The notes under the pieces are model-generated. The model ran no database searches. It worked only from the letters and a program-made list of their open reading frames with translations, and was not told the origin of the DNA. From Shinella curvata (GTDB taxonomy: Bacteria; Pseudomonadota; Alphaproteobacteria; Rhizobiales; Rhizobiaceae), in NCBI RefSeq assembly GCF_022899935.1, contig NZ_JALJCJ010000008.1:1-64000 (forward strand): 64,000 nt of DNA. Reading direction: 5' to 3'. Position 1 is the first letter of the stretch, and the number at the start of each line of letters is the position of its first letter. The position numbers and the translations under genes were made by a program. Positions 44,786 through 53,247 of the stretch are shown here, in pieces.

Positions 44786-45655
44786 ATGGAACAGATAATC
44801 GCCAACGGTCTCTATCTCGGGGCGCAATATGCGTTGATCGCCCTCGGATTGACCCTGATCTTCTCGCTGATGAACGTTCTGAACTTCGCCCACGGGCAGA
44901 TGTACGTCTTCGGCGGCTTCGTCACCTATACGGTCGTGGTGCAGCTCGGCCTGCCCTTCATCGTCGGCCTCTTCGCATCCGCGATCGTGCTCGCCATCAT
45001 GGGAGCGGCCATCGAGAAATTCCTGTTCGCCCCGGTCGTGCGCCGCTCCAAGCGCGATGAATCGACCATGCTGTTGGCAGCCGGCGTCGCGTTCTTCCTC
45101 GATGCCGTCATCCTGCTGTTCTTCGGTGAAAAGCAGCGCGGTGTGCCGAAGATTGTCAACGGCGTGTTCAACTGGGACATGCGCATCATCATGCCCTATG
45201 ACCGCATTCTGATCGGCGTGCTCGCCATCCTGCTGATCGTGGTCTTCATCGCCTTCATGAACTACTCCAAGACCGGCCGCGCCATGCGCGCGCTTGCCCA
45301 GGACAAGATGGCCGCCCAACTGATGGGCGTGAACGTCGCCCGCTATTCGATGATCGGTTTTGCGCTCGGCGCCATGCTGGCGGGTCTCGTCGGCGGTCTG
45401 CTCGTCACCATCACCGGCGTCAATCTCGGCATGGGCGGACCGACTTCGATCAAGGCCTTCCTGATGATCATGATTGGCGGCGCAGGTGTGATTTCCGGCG
45501 CGATCGCCGGTGGCTTCATCCTTGGCATGATGGAGAGCGTCGGCCTCACCGTGCTTTCGGCCTATGGCGACATCACCTATCTCGTCATCTTCGCCACGCT
45601 GATGATTTTCCTCGCCGTCCGCCCGCAGGGGCTGATGGGCAAGCCGTGGGGTTAA
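44786..45655 (+). CDS. Branched-chain-type ABC permease (LivH-like)
   Basis: 289 residues, about eight membrane helices, with the LivH pattern: NGLYLGAQYALIALGLTLIF, MNVLNFAHGQMY and the MMIGGAGVISGAIAGGFILG region. GGAGG precedes the ATG. First of four tightly spaced transporter genes. Confidence 0.9.
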   Translation: MEQIIANGLYLGAQYALIALGLTLIFSLMNVLNFAHGQMYVFGGFVTYTVVVQLGLPFIVGLFASAIVLAIMGAAIEKFLFAPVVRRSKRDESTMLLAAGVAFFLDAVILLFFGEKQRGVPKIVNGVFNWDMRIIMPYDRILIGVLAILLIVVFIAFMNYSKTGRAMRALAQDKMAAQLMGVNVARYSMIGFALGAMLAGLVGGLLVTITGVNLGMGGPTSIKAFLMIMIGGAGVISGAIAGGFILGMMESVGLTVLSAYGDITYLVIFATLMIFLAVRPQGLMGKPWG

Positions 45656-45659
45656 GGTC

Positions 45660-46631
45660 ATGAACGCTAAAAAACTAATGGGCTTCGCGGCCTTCCTCCT
45701 GGTCGTCTTCGTGTTCGTGCCGATGTTCATCAGCGCAACGGGTCGCTGGGACTTCTACTACACGCTCACCTCCGTAGCGCTTCTGTCGGTGGGGGCCGCC
45801 GGTGTCTGGCTGACCTTCTATATCGGCCGCATCAATATCGGCCAGGGCGCCTATGCACTGGTCGGTGGCTACGTCTCGACCATCCTCGTCACCCAAGCCG
45901 GTGTTTCCTTCTGGCTGACGCTGCCGCTGGCTGGCCTCTTCTGCGCCTTCATTTCGGTGCTGATCGGCTTTCCCATCCTGCGTCTGCGTGGCGTTTACTT
46001 TGCCATGGTCACGCTGGTTCTCACGGAAGTCGCTCGTCTCTCGGCACTCGCACTGCCCATCACCAACGGGGCCAAGGGCATCACATCGATCCCGCAGCCC
46101 GGCGAACTCTCGCTTTTCGGTCTGACGATCATCCCGGCCTTCGGCTCGCTTTCCAATCCGCGCGTCGGCTTCTATGTCATGGCCGTGGTGCTGATGATCA
46201 TCACCTATCTGGTGCTCTGGCGCATCGTGAATTCACGGCTCGGCCATCTCTGCCGCAGCCTGCAGCAGAACGAGGAGCTGTCGGCCTCGATCGGCGTCAA
46301 CACCGCCTATCTCCGGCTGCTCGCCTATGCGATCTCGTCGTTCTTCGGCGGCATTGCGGGCGCTATGTTCGCCTCCATCGCGCAGTCGATCTATCCGTCG
46401 TCCTTCGTGGTCGCCGACAGCGTGAACTTCATGCTCTACTGCTTCCTCGGCGGCCTCGGCTATGTGTTCGGCCCGATGCTCGGCACGCTCTTGCTCTATT
46501 TCGGCTGGGATCTGCTCTCGATCGCCAAAGAATACCAGCTTCTCATCTATTCCGGCGTCATGATCCTGCTCATGCTGGTCCTGCCGAACGGTGTCCTCAG
46601 CCTTCTCGACAAGAAGGAGAGCCGCGCATGA
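45660..46631 (+). CDS. Branched-chain-type ABC permease (LivM-like)
   Basis: 323 residues, multi-spanning. LivM features: NIGQGAYALVGGYVSTIL, LRLRGVYFAMVTLVLTEVAR and the C-terminal LGGLGYVFGPMLGTLLLY. It starts 4 bp after livH and its end overlaps livG by 4 bp, indicating coupled translation. Confidence 0.9.
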   Translation: MNAKKLMGFAAFLLVVFVFVPMFISATGRWDFYYTLTSVALLSVGAAGVWLTFYIGRINIGQGAYALVGGYVSTILVTQAGVSFWLTLPLAGLFCAFISVLIGFPILRLRGVYFAMVTLVLTEVARLSALALPITNGAKGITSIPQPGELSLFGLTIIPAFGSLSNPRVGFYVMAVVLMIITYLVLWRIVNSRLGHLCRSLQQNEELSASIGVNTAYLRLLAYAISSFFGGIAGAMFASIAQSIYPSSFVVADSVNFMLYCFLGGLGYVFGPMLGTLLLYFGWDLLSIAKEYQLLIYSGVMILLMLVLPNGVLSLLDKKESRA

Positions 46632-47410
46632 CCCCGATCCTGCAAATCAAGAACATCACCAAGCGCTATGGCGGCCTGACGGCGGTGAATGACGTCAGCT
46701 TCGACGTCAACAAGGGCGAAATCCTCTCGGTGATCGGCCCGAACGGTGCTGGCAAATCGACGCTGTTCAAGCTGATCTCCTCCTTCGTTCCGGCGACGTC
46801 AGGGGAAGTGCTCTTCAACGGGACCCGTATTTCCAGCCTCGCACCCCACAAGGTCGCGCAGATGGGCGTCGTGCGTACCTTCCAGGAAACGACGATCTTC
46901 CGCTCCATGACGGTGCGCGAGAACATTATCGTCTCCCATCACCTGCGTTCGAAGGCGAGTCTGTTCGGCTTCTTCATCGGCACGAAACAGGCGAAGGAGG
47001 ACGAGGCTGCGTTTGCAGCATCGGCCGACAACATCGTCGATTTCCTCGGCCTGCAAGCAATCCGCAACGAGCTCGCCTCCAACCTGCCGCAGGGACACCT
47101 GCGCGCGCTCGGCATGGCCATCGGCCTTGCCACTGACCCAAAAGTCATTCTGCTCGACGAACCTTTCGCCGGCATGAACCACGACGAGACCATGAAGATG
47201 GTCAACCTCGTCCGTCGCCTGCGCGACGAGCGCGGTGTCACCGTTCTTCTCGTGGAGCATGACATGCCCGCGGTGATGAAGATCAGCGACCGGATCGTGT
47301 GCATCAATTTCGGCCAGAAGATCGCCGAGGGCACGCCGAAGGAAATCCGCGAGAACGACAAGGTCATCGAAGCCTACCTCGGCTCCGAAGACGCGGCGAT
47401 CGGGATGTAA
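46628..47410 (+). CDS. Branched-chain-type ABC ATPase (LivG-like)
   Basis: 260 residues with Walker A GPNGAGKS and Walker [11 protein letters not shown]. The signature motif is unusual: [12 protein letters not shown] where LivG proteins have LSYGQQRRLEIA. The glycine is kept, so ATPase activity is plausible, but the change is worth noting. Partner of the next ATPase. Confidence 0.9.
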   Translation: MTPILQIKNITKRYGGLTAVNDVSFDVNKGEILSVIGPNGAGKSTLFKLISSFVPATSGEVLFNGTRISSLAPHKVAQMGVVRTFQETTIFRSMTVRENIIVSHHLRSKASLFGFFIGTKQAKEDEAAFAASADNIVDFLGLQAIRNELASNLPQGHLRALGMAIGLATDPKVILLDEPFAGMNHDETMKMVNLVRRLRDERGVTVLLVEHDMPAVMKISDRIVCINFGQKIAEGTPKEIRENDKVIEAYLGSEDAAIGM

Positions 47411-47413
47411 GCC

Positions 47414-48136
47414 ATGACCAAGATATTGAGCGTTGAGAATATCGAACTCTACTACGACCACATCTATGCGCTGAAGGGTGTGTCGATCGATGTGGACGAA
47501 GGTGAAACGGTCGCGCTGATCGGCGCGAACGGCGCGGGCAAATCCTCGATTCTGCGCGCGATCACCGGACTCAGGCCCGTCAAGTCGGGCCAGATCCTCT
47601 ATGAGGGCCAGAAGCTGAACGGCACCTCGGCCTCCGAGATCGTGCGCCGCGGCATCTCCATGGTTCCGGAGGGGCGCCGCGCCTTCCCGCTGATGTCGGT
47701 GAAGGACAACCTGCTGATGGGCGCCTTCACCCGCACTGACAAGGCGGAGATCGAGCAGACGCTGGAAAACGTGCTGACGCGCTTTCCCCGCCTGCGCGAG
47801 CGTTATCACCAGCAGGCCAGCACCATGTCCGGCGGCGAGCAGCAGATGATGGTGATCGGCCGTGCGCTGATGGCCCGTCCCAAGCTGCTGCTTTTGGACG
47901 AGCCGTCGCTCGGCATCGCGCCGAAGCTTGTGCAGGATATCGCGCGCGCCATCGTCGCCATCAGTCGCGACGAGAAGGTCTCCATCCTCCTCGTCGAGCA
48001 GAACAGCCGCATGGCGCTCTCCATTTCCAACCGCGCCTATGCGCTTTCCACCGGGTCGATCGCGCTTTCAGGCAATTCCAAGGACCTGATGAACGACGAC
48101 CGCATCAAGGCTGCCTACCTCGGAGGCGAAATCTGA
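47414..48136 (+). CDS. Branched-chain-type ABC ATPase (LivF-like)
   Basis: 240 residues with Walker A GANGAGKS, signature MSGGEQQM and Walker B LLLLDEPSLGIAP. A normal LivF-type ATPase. It begins 3 bp after livG and ends 1 bp before the racemase gene. Confidence 0.92.
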   Translation: MTKILSVENIELYYDHIYALKGVSIDVDEGETVALIGANGAGKSSILRAITGLRPVKSGQILYEGQKLNGTSASEIVRRGISMVPEGRRAFPLMSVKDNLLMGAFTRTDKAEIEQTLENVLTRFPRLRERYHQQASTMSGGEQQMMVIGRALMARPKLLLLDEPSLGIAPKLVQDIARAIVAISRDEKVSILLVEQNSRMALSISNRAYALSTGSIALSGNSKDLMNDDRIKAAYLGGEI

Positions 48137-48137
48137 C

Positions 48138-48854
48138 ATGAAAATCCTCGTCATCAACCCCAACACGACCGCATCGATGACGGATCATATCGGGAAGGCG
48201 GCGCGCAGCGCCGCCTCTCCCGGCACGGACATCACCGCCGTCAATCCGGCCCATGGCCCGGTTTCCATAGAAGGCTATTTCGACGAGGCGATGAGCCTTG
48301 CCGGTCTGCTCAACACGATCCGCCGCAATCCAGATTGCGACGCCGTCATCATCGCCTGTTTCGACGATACCGGCCTCGATGCCGCCCGCTGCCTGACAGA
48401 CAAGCCGGTCATCGGCATCGGCGAGGCCGCCTATCACTTCGCATCGATGATCTCAAACAAGTTCTCCGTCATCACCACGCTTGCCCGTTCCGTGCCGGCA
48501 TTGGAGCACAATCTTGCGCGCTACGGCCTCGATGCCCGTTGCGCCCGCGTGCGCTCCTCGGAAGTCGCCGTTTTGGAACTGGAGCAGTCTGGTTCCAATG
48601 CGCGTCAGAAAATCAGTGTCGAGATCGGCCTTGCCGTGAGCGAGGACCGTGCCGAGGCCATCGTGCTCGGTTGCGCGGGCATGGCAAGCCTTGCCGCCGA
48701 CCTTACAAATGAACACGGCTTGCCCGTTCTGGACGGTGTTTCCTGCGCGGTGAAGATGGCGGAAGCCATGGCGGGGCTCAAGATGCGCACCTCCCGTCTT
48801 GGTGGCTACGCCCCGCCTCCTGCCAGCAAGCTGGAGAGCATCTTCGCGTCCTAG
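48138..48854 (+). CDS. Asp/Glu/hydantoin racemase-family protein (HyuE-like)
   Basis: 238 residues, Asp/Glu racemase superfamily of the hydantoin-racemase branch: MKILVINPNTTASMT, the first catalytic Cys74 in AVIIACFDDTGLDAAR and the second Cys179 in IVLGCAGMASLA. Both cysteines needed for two-base racemisation are present. It is the last gene of the ABC operon, starting 1 bp after livF, so the imported compound is likely racemised here: a 5-substituted hydantoin or allantoin-like ureide is the leading guess. No hydantoinase or carbamoylase is adjacent. Confidence 0.86.
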   Translation: MKILVINPNTTASMTDHIGKAARSAASPGTDITAVNPAHGPVSIEGYFDEAMSLAGLLNTIRRNPDCDAVIIACFDDTGLDAARCLTDKPVIGIGEAAYHFASMISNKFSVITTLARSVPALEHNLARYGLDARCARVRSSEVAVLELEQSGSNARQKISVEIGLAVSEDRAEAIVLGCAGMASLAADLTNEHGLPVLDGVSCAVKMAEAMAGLKMRTSRLGGYAPPPASKLESIFAS

Positions 48855-49000
48855 GACGCAACCCGGCACGCCCGTGCCTTGGATAAAATATCTGTGTTGG
48901 CTATATTATGGTTCATCGACATGTTTGATGCTTTCACCATGGACATGCCGGGCCGGTGCATGCAATTTGCGGGCGTATTTTCGGGACGGGAGATTGCCGC

Positions 49001-49708
49001 ATGGCGCCGAAAACAGCCAATTCCAACCGTGGGCGCTCCCCGGCTGTCCATCGCGCTTTGAAACGCGCGATCCTCGATCAGGCTCTTTTTCCCGGAGCGA
49101 AGCTTCCGGAAGACCTGCTCGGCGAGCGTCTTGGGGTCAGCCGCACGCTGGTTCGCGAAGCCCTGGTCCGGCTTAGCGAGGAAGGCCTGGTCGACCTGAC
49201 GCCCAACAAGGGTGCGACGGTTGCACGACCGACGCTGGAAGAAGGCCTCAATCTTTTCCTTACTCGTATGGCCCTCGAACGCCTCGTGGTGGAATCCCTT
49301 TCGGGCAAGCTGACAAAAGCGCAGATCGAAACGCTGACCGCGCATATCGCGGCAGAAGAGGCGGCCAAGCCGGAGCATGCGGTTTCGATCCGGCTCGCCG
49401 GCGAATTCCACACCATCCTCGCGCAGATGACCGAGAATGCCAGCCTGATCAGATATGTAAATGAAACGGTTGCTCGGAGCTCTCTCATCCTCGCGCTCTA
49501 CGGCCGGCCACACTCTTCTGACTGTGCCGTGTCGGAGCACCGGCAAATTCTTACGCATCTTATCGCTGCGGAAACCGAGCCTGCCGCAACATTGATGACG
49601 CATCACCTTGACGCAATCTCGACCAGAGCTCTCCTACCGCGACACTGCGATAGGGATATGAAAGATGTCCTTTCGGATTACGCCGCTGCAGAGGGCCTGC
49701 TCGGCTAG
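49001..49708 (+). CDS. GntR/FadR-family (FCD) regulator
   Basis: 235 residues. GntR winged helix (12-80: FPGAKLPEDLLGERLGVSR, NKGATVARP) and FCD domain (85-215) with EFHTILAQMTENASLIRYVN. It resembles the GntR at 42555 in layout and in the FCD core, so the two may be paralogues regulating the same operon or the ABC operon at 53248, upstream of which a matching operator lies. ATG 49001 is chosen; an earlier ATG at 48956 adds non-family residues. The IS3 remnant follows 25 bp downstream. Confidence 0.85.
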   Translation: MAPKTANSNRGRSPAVHRALKRAILDQALFPGAKLPEDLLGERLGVSRTLVREALVRLSEEGLVDLTPNKGATVARPTLEEGLNLFLTRMALERLVVESLSGKLTKAQIETLTAHIAAEEAAKPEHAVSIRLAGEFHTILAQMTENASLIRYVNETVARSSLILALYGRPHSSDCAVSEHRQILTHLIAAETEPAATLMTHHLDAISTRALLPRHCDRDMKDVLSDYAAAEGLLG

Positions 49709-49732
49709 TGTTAAAAGCGTGTGTTGCCGAAC

Positions 49733-50071
49733 TGGAGTGACGCCCTCGGGCTGGCTTACCAGGATAGGCGATGCAAAGTTGGTCCGCTTAATGTCCCGCA
49801 GGGGCTATTCGCAAGACAACCCCGCCTGCGAAGGCGTCTTCGGTCGGCTGAAAACAGAACTCTTCTATCCAAGAGACTGGGGGGCGAACACGATCGAGCA
49901 GTTCGTCAGAGAGGTGGACGCCTACGTCCATTGGTACAACGAAAAGCGCATCAAGCTATCACTTGGCGCCCTCAGTCCCATCGAATGTCGAAACAGCCTT
50001 GGACTTAACGCATAACCAGCCCAACTTTTTATCAGAATCCCCGCTCGCGTCAGTTCTCAGTGGCAATCAAC
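49733..50071 (+). mobile_element. IS3-type insertion remnant with OrfB C-terminus
   Basis: The frame ending at 50015 encodes the last third of an IS3 OrfB: MSRRGYSQDNPACEGVFGRL, KTELFYPRDW, then WYNEKRIKLSLGALSPIE. It retains the last catalytic Glu region but not the first two acidic residues. Flanking blocks at 49733-49754 and, inverted, 50051-50071 match sequences at 994-1015 and 964-984 near the other IS3 fragment. A non-functional leftover. Confidence 0.75.
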
Positions 50072-50160
50072 TCTCACATACTCGATCGATGCGGACATGA
50101 TCGTCGGCAGCGAGAAGTAAGCTGACCTTTTGTGTCCCGGCTTTGATTGAAGGGGTCGCC

Positions 50161-50181
50161 GGTTCACATCCCTTCAAGAGA
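50161..50181 (+). repeat. tRNA T-arm-like repeat, copy D
   Basis: GGTTCACATCCCTTCAAGAG followed by A, 18 of 21 bases shared with copy A at 15343. It lies between the IS3 remnant and a LysR gene, whose stop codon it touches. Confidence 0.45.
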
Positions 50182-51105
50182 CTAGATGGACACGTTGTGT
50201 TGGACTGCCTGCGATCCTAGTGGCGAGGCCGCTTCTTCGATGAGCCAGTTGACGAAGGAGCTGACCTCGGCGACTTCACGCTTCGCTTCCGGGCAAATGC
50301 AATAGTAGTTGTGGAGGGCCGGCACGCTCAGGCGCAGCGGCTGCACCAGCCGGCCTTCGTCGAGATCGCGTGCTGACACGACTTCGTCGCTGAGGGCGAC
50401 GCCAAATCCGTCTCGGGCGGCCTGGAGCACGATGCCGAAGTCGTCGAAATGCACGTCGGATTCCCCCGCATAGGGAATGCCGGCTTCGGCCTGCCAACGT
50501 CGCCATTGCGAGCCGTCATCCTCGTGCAGCAGCCTGTGATAAGCGAGGTCCGAGGGCTGGCGGATCGCGTTCGGACCGCGCAGGAGTTGCGGGCTGCAAA
50601 CCGGCGTCATGTGAATGCCATGCAGCAAGCGCCACCAAAAGCCCGGCCATGGCGGCATGCCGTAGACGATCGCGACATCCGTCTTGCGCCAGTCGACGCC
50701 GTGGAAATGGCTGGAGGTAAGGACTTTCAACTGAAAATTCGGGCTTTCCGCCATGAAGGTGAAAAGCCGCGTGGCGAGCCAGGCGACGCCGTGCACCTGC
50801 GGGATGGAGATGGTGAGCGCCTGCTTTGCCGCGCCATGTTTTTGCGCCGAGAGTTGACGCACGCCGGTATGGATCGCATCCATGGCGCTGGCCACGGAGC
50901 GCTGGAGCTGGCTTCCGCTCGGCGTCAAAGCCAATTGCCGGCCACGCTTTTGAAAGAGGTCGACCCCGAGCGTCACCTGGAGCGCGCGGATCTGCTGGCT
51001 GACGGCGCCGGGCGTAACATGCAGTTCCGCCGCCGCCGCGCTGACATTGCCGAGCCGCGCGACGCTTTCGAAGACGCGAAATGCATGAAGGGGTGGCAGC
51101 GCCAT
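50182..51105 (-). CDS. LysR-family regulator, GcvA-like
   Basis: 307 residues. N-terminal HTH (MALPPLHAFRVFESVARLGN, AELHVTPGAVSQQIRALQ) and a C-terminal substrate-binding domain with the GcvA-type HEDDGSQWRRW segment. GAGGGAAG precedes the ATG. Next to a second GcvA-like gene in the same orientation, 31 bp apart; the pair probably arose by duplication and may control the cysteine hydrolase operon at 52154. Confidence 0.88.
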   Translation of the reverse strand: MALPPLHAFRVFESVARLGNVSAAAAELHVTPGAVSQQIRALQVTLGVDLFQKRGRQLALTPSGSQLQRSVASAMDAIHTGVRQLSAQKHGAAKQALTISIPQVHGVAWLATRLFTFMAESPNFQLKVLTSSHFHGVDWRKTDVAIVYGMPPWPGFWWRLLHGIHMTPVCSPQLLRGPNAIRQPSDLAYHRLLHEDDGSQWRRWQAEAGIPYAGESDVHFDDFGIVLQAARDGFGVALSDEVVSARDLDEGRLVQPLRLSVPALHNYYCICPEAKREVAEVSSFVNWLIEEAASPLGSQAVQHNVSI

Positions 51106-51136
51106 CGGTCTCTTCCCTCAATTGACGTTCAACGGA

Positions 51137-52045
51137 TCAGGCATTCTGGTCACGGCCCGGCCGTAGCTGCTCGACAATACGATCGGCCAGCGCGCGTAGG
51201 ACAGGGTCGCTCGCACGATCGACAGGGCAGACGATATAATATTCCCGCGCCGCATTGATCGTGGTGGCAAACGGCTGGATAAGCCGCCCTTCGCTCAGAT
51301 AGTTTCGCGTCAGGACATCCGAGACCAGCGCCACGCCGCGGCCCTGAACGGCGGAGGCGATAGCCTGTGCGACCGAAGTCACCCGGACACGGGTATTGCC
51401 TTCAAGGGCGATCCGCGCGGCGACGGACCATTTTGCCCATTCCCCACCGTCATCTTCATGCAGCAGTGCGACCGAACTCAGCTTCCTTTCGCGATTGCGC
51501 AGGTCGAGCCGCGGAAACAGGGTCGGCGAGCATACGGCACAGAGCCGAACCTCGCTGAGCGAGCGCCAGTATTTTCCGGTGAACGGCGGATTGTCGTAGA
51601 CAATAGCCAGATCGTTCTCCGCCCAATCCACCTCCGCGGCGGTGATCGCCTCGTTGATGGTGAGGTTGGAAATGCAGTGCGACTGCGCGAAATCCACGAT
51701 GGCTGCTGTCAACCAGGCAATCCCGAGCGCGGTCGGCACGGAAACCGACAGCGACGCAGGCTGGTCGCCGGAGGTTAGCTTCCGTGATGCCCGCGTCGCC
51801 GTATCGAGCTGCCCCAAGGAGATCGCTACGGTCTGCGAAAAATCTCGGCCCGCCTGGGTGAGGGCAACATTCCGGCCGGACTTGCGGAACAGGAGGATCC
51901 CCGTCGCGTCGCTCAGCTTCTTGAGCTGCAACGAAATGGCGCTCGGGCTGAGGTTCAGTTCCTCCGCCGCCTGGCGCACACCGCCGAGGCGCGCAGTCGC
52001 TTCGAAAGCGGGCAGATATTGCAGGTAGGGCGGAAGGCGGCTCAT
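51137..52045 (-). CDS. LysR-family regulator, GcvA-like
   Basis: 302 residues from ATG 52045 (MSRLPPYLQYLPAFEATARL). HTH ELNLSPSAISLQLKKL and an effector domain with LLHEDDGGEWAKW, paralogous to the gene at 50182. An ATG at 52072 would add nine residues, but that start lies inside a LysR-type operator (52061-52083), which favours 52045. Divergent from the isochorismatase-family gene. Confidence 0.87.
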   Translation of the reverse strand: MSRLPPYLQYLPAFEATARLGGVRQAAEELNLSPSAISLQLKKLSDATGILLFRKSGRNVALTQAGRDFSQTVAISLGQLDTATRASRKLTSGDQPASLSVSVPTALGIAWLTAAIVDFAQSHCISNLTINEAITAAEVDWAENDLAIVYDNPPFTGKYWRSLSEVRLCAVCSPTLFPRLDLRNRERKLSSVALLHEDDGGEWAKWSVAARIALEGNTRVRVTSVAQAIASAVQGRGVALVSDVLTRNYLSEGRLIQPFATTINAAREYYIVCPVDRASDPVLRALADRIVEQLRPGRDQNA

Positions 52046-52060
52046 CTCGATATCCGACTG

Positions 52061-52083
52061 ATCGTTTAGCATTATAGAACGAT
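52061..52083. promoter_or_regulatory. LysR-type operator
   Basis: ATCGTT-N11-AACGAT, perfect 6-bp arms with an 11-base spacer, in the 108-bp gap between the divergent LysR gene and the cysteine hydrolase gene. Confidence 0.6.
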
Positions 52084-52153
52084 ATCGGTGATTTTAAATT
52101 GATTTTTTAAAACTGTCAGGGGTGCTATCCCATCGACAAAGAGGAGCGTGTCC

Positions 52154-52828
52154 ATGATCTCGGCAAAACCATTCGACTATCCCTACGACGGCAATCTTGA
52201 TGCGCGCAAAACAGCGCTTATCGTCATCGATCTGCAGGAGGATTTCCTTTCCACCACGGGTTATTTCGCCAAGCAGGGATATGATCCCGCACCGCTGCGC
52301 GCGATCCTTCCCGCGGTAAACCAGCTCATCGCTGCCTGCCGTGAGGCGGGCATCCAGATCATCCACACGCGACAGGGTTACCGCGAAGACCTCGCGGATA
52401 TGACCCCTTATGAAAAATGGCGCCGGCAGCGGTCGGGTCTTGAGGGCACGACGGCGCTGCTGCGGTCGAGCCCCGGTTTCCAGATCGTTCCCGAACTCGA
52501 TGTGCGACCGGAAGACATCATTGTCGACAAGACCTGCAACAGCGCCTTCACCTACACTGATTTCGAGCATGTCTTGCGTGCGCAGGGCATCACGCATCTG
52601 TTGTTTTCCGGCTGCACCACCGACGTCTGTGTGCACACGACGCTGCGCGAAGCCTGCGACCGGAATTTCCAGTGCCTGACGATCTCGGATGCCTGCGCCA
52701 GCGGCGATCAATATGCCCATGAGGCCGCCCTGCACATGGTCACCGTCGAGAACGGCATTTTCGGCGCGCTGACCGATACCGCAGCGGTGCTCGAAGGCCT
52801 GAAGAAGCTTAGGAATTCCAAGGCATGA
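52154..52828 (+). CDS. Cysteine hydrolase, isochorismatase family (biuret-hydrolase-like)
   Basis: 224 residues with the complete triad: Asp26 (IVIDLQEDF), Lys126 (IIVDKTCNSAF) and Cys159 (CTTDVCVHTTLREA). The N-terminal YPYDGNL, HTRQGYREDLADM and SGLEGTT segments resemble rhizobial biuret amidohydrolase and ureidoacrylate/N-carbamoyl hydrolases, which release ammonia or CO2 from carbamoyl compounds. The exact substrate is unproven. ATG 52154 has GAGGAG upstream. Overlaps the GYD gene by 4 bp. Confidence 0.86.
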   Translation: MISAKPFDYPYDGNLDARKTALIVIDLQEDFLSTTGYFAKQGYDPAPLRAILPAVNQLIAACREAGIQIIHTRQGYREDLADMTPYEKWRRQRSGLEGTTALLRSSPGFQIVPELDVRPEDIIVDKTCNSAFTYTDFEHVLRAQGITHLLFSGCTTDVCVHTTLREACDRNFQCLTISDACASGDQYAHEAALHMVTVENGIFGALTDTAAVLEGLKKLRNSKA

Positions 52829-53127
52829 GCGAGATCCAGAAGTACGTTTCGCTGATGCGCCTGACGCAGAAGGGGCTTGCCGAACTGACCGATAGTGCCA
52901 AGCGCCGGAAGGTCAGCGAGGACCGCGTTGCAGCGCTCGGCGGGCGGTCGATCGCCTTCTACGCCCTGCTTGGGACCTATGATTTCATGCAGGTTTTCGA
53001 AATGCCGAGCAATGAAGCGATGATGCAATACGTGCTCACGGCGCGCCGGGACGGACATGTCGAGCCCCTCATCCTCCCCGCATTCGACACCGAGACATAC
53101 GGCCAGATTCTCAACGCCGTCGGCTGA
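52825..53127 (+). CDS. GYD-domain protein
   Basis: 100 residues, a ferredoxin-like small domain with the family's KYVSLMRLTQKGLAEL start and YALLGTYDFMQVFEMP (GxYD) motif. Usually found beside catabolic enzymes; biochemical role unknown. Translationally coupled to the cysteine hydrolase gene. Confidence 0.82.
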   Translation: MSEIQKYVSLMRLTQKGLAELTDSAKRRKVSEDRVAALGGRSIAFYALLGTYDFMQVFEMPSNEAMMQYVLTARRDGHVEPLILPAFDTETYGQILNAVG

Positions 53128-53190
53128 TCAGACAGTTTAGTTTTTCTGCGATTTCAGCGGGAAAACATTTAGCTTGTTTGCGAAAGGCAC

Positions 53191-53200
53191 TCGTATACGA
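53191..53200. promoter_or_regulatory. GntR-type operator upstream of the polar-amino-acid ABC operon
   Basis: TCGTATACGA, a perfect 10-bp palindrome fitting TnGTnnACnA and close to the site TTGTACACGA at 43381. It lies 48 bp before the start at 53248. Confidence 0.5.
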
Positions 53201-53247
53201 CTTCATAAAACACCGATGCAAGACATCAAAGACAAGGGAACACGACC

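Noticed and set aside
48865-48878. Terminator after the racemase gene
   Set aside because: GGCACG-CC-CGTGCC is a short 6-bp stem with a 2-base loop and no T-run, too weak to call.
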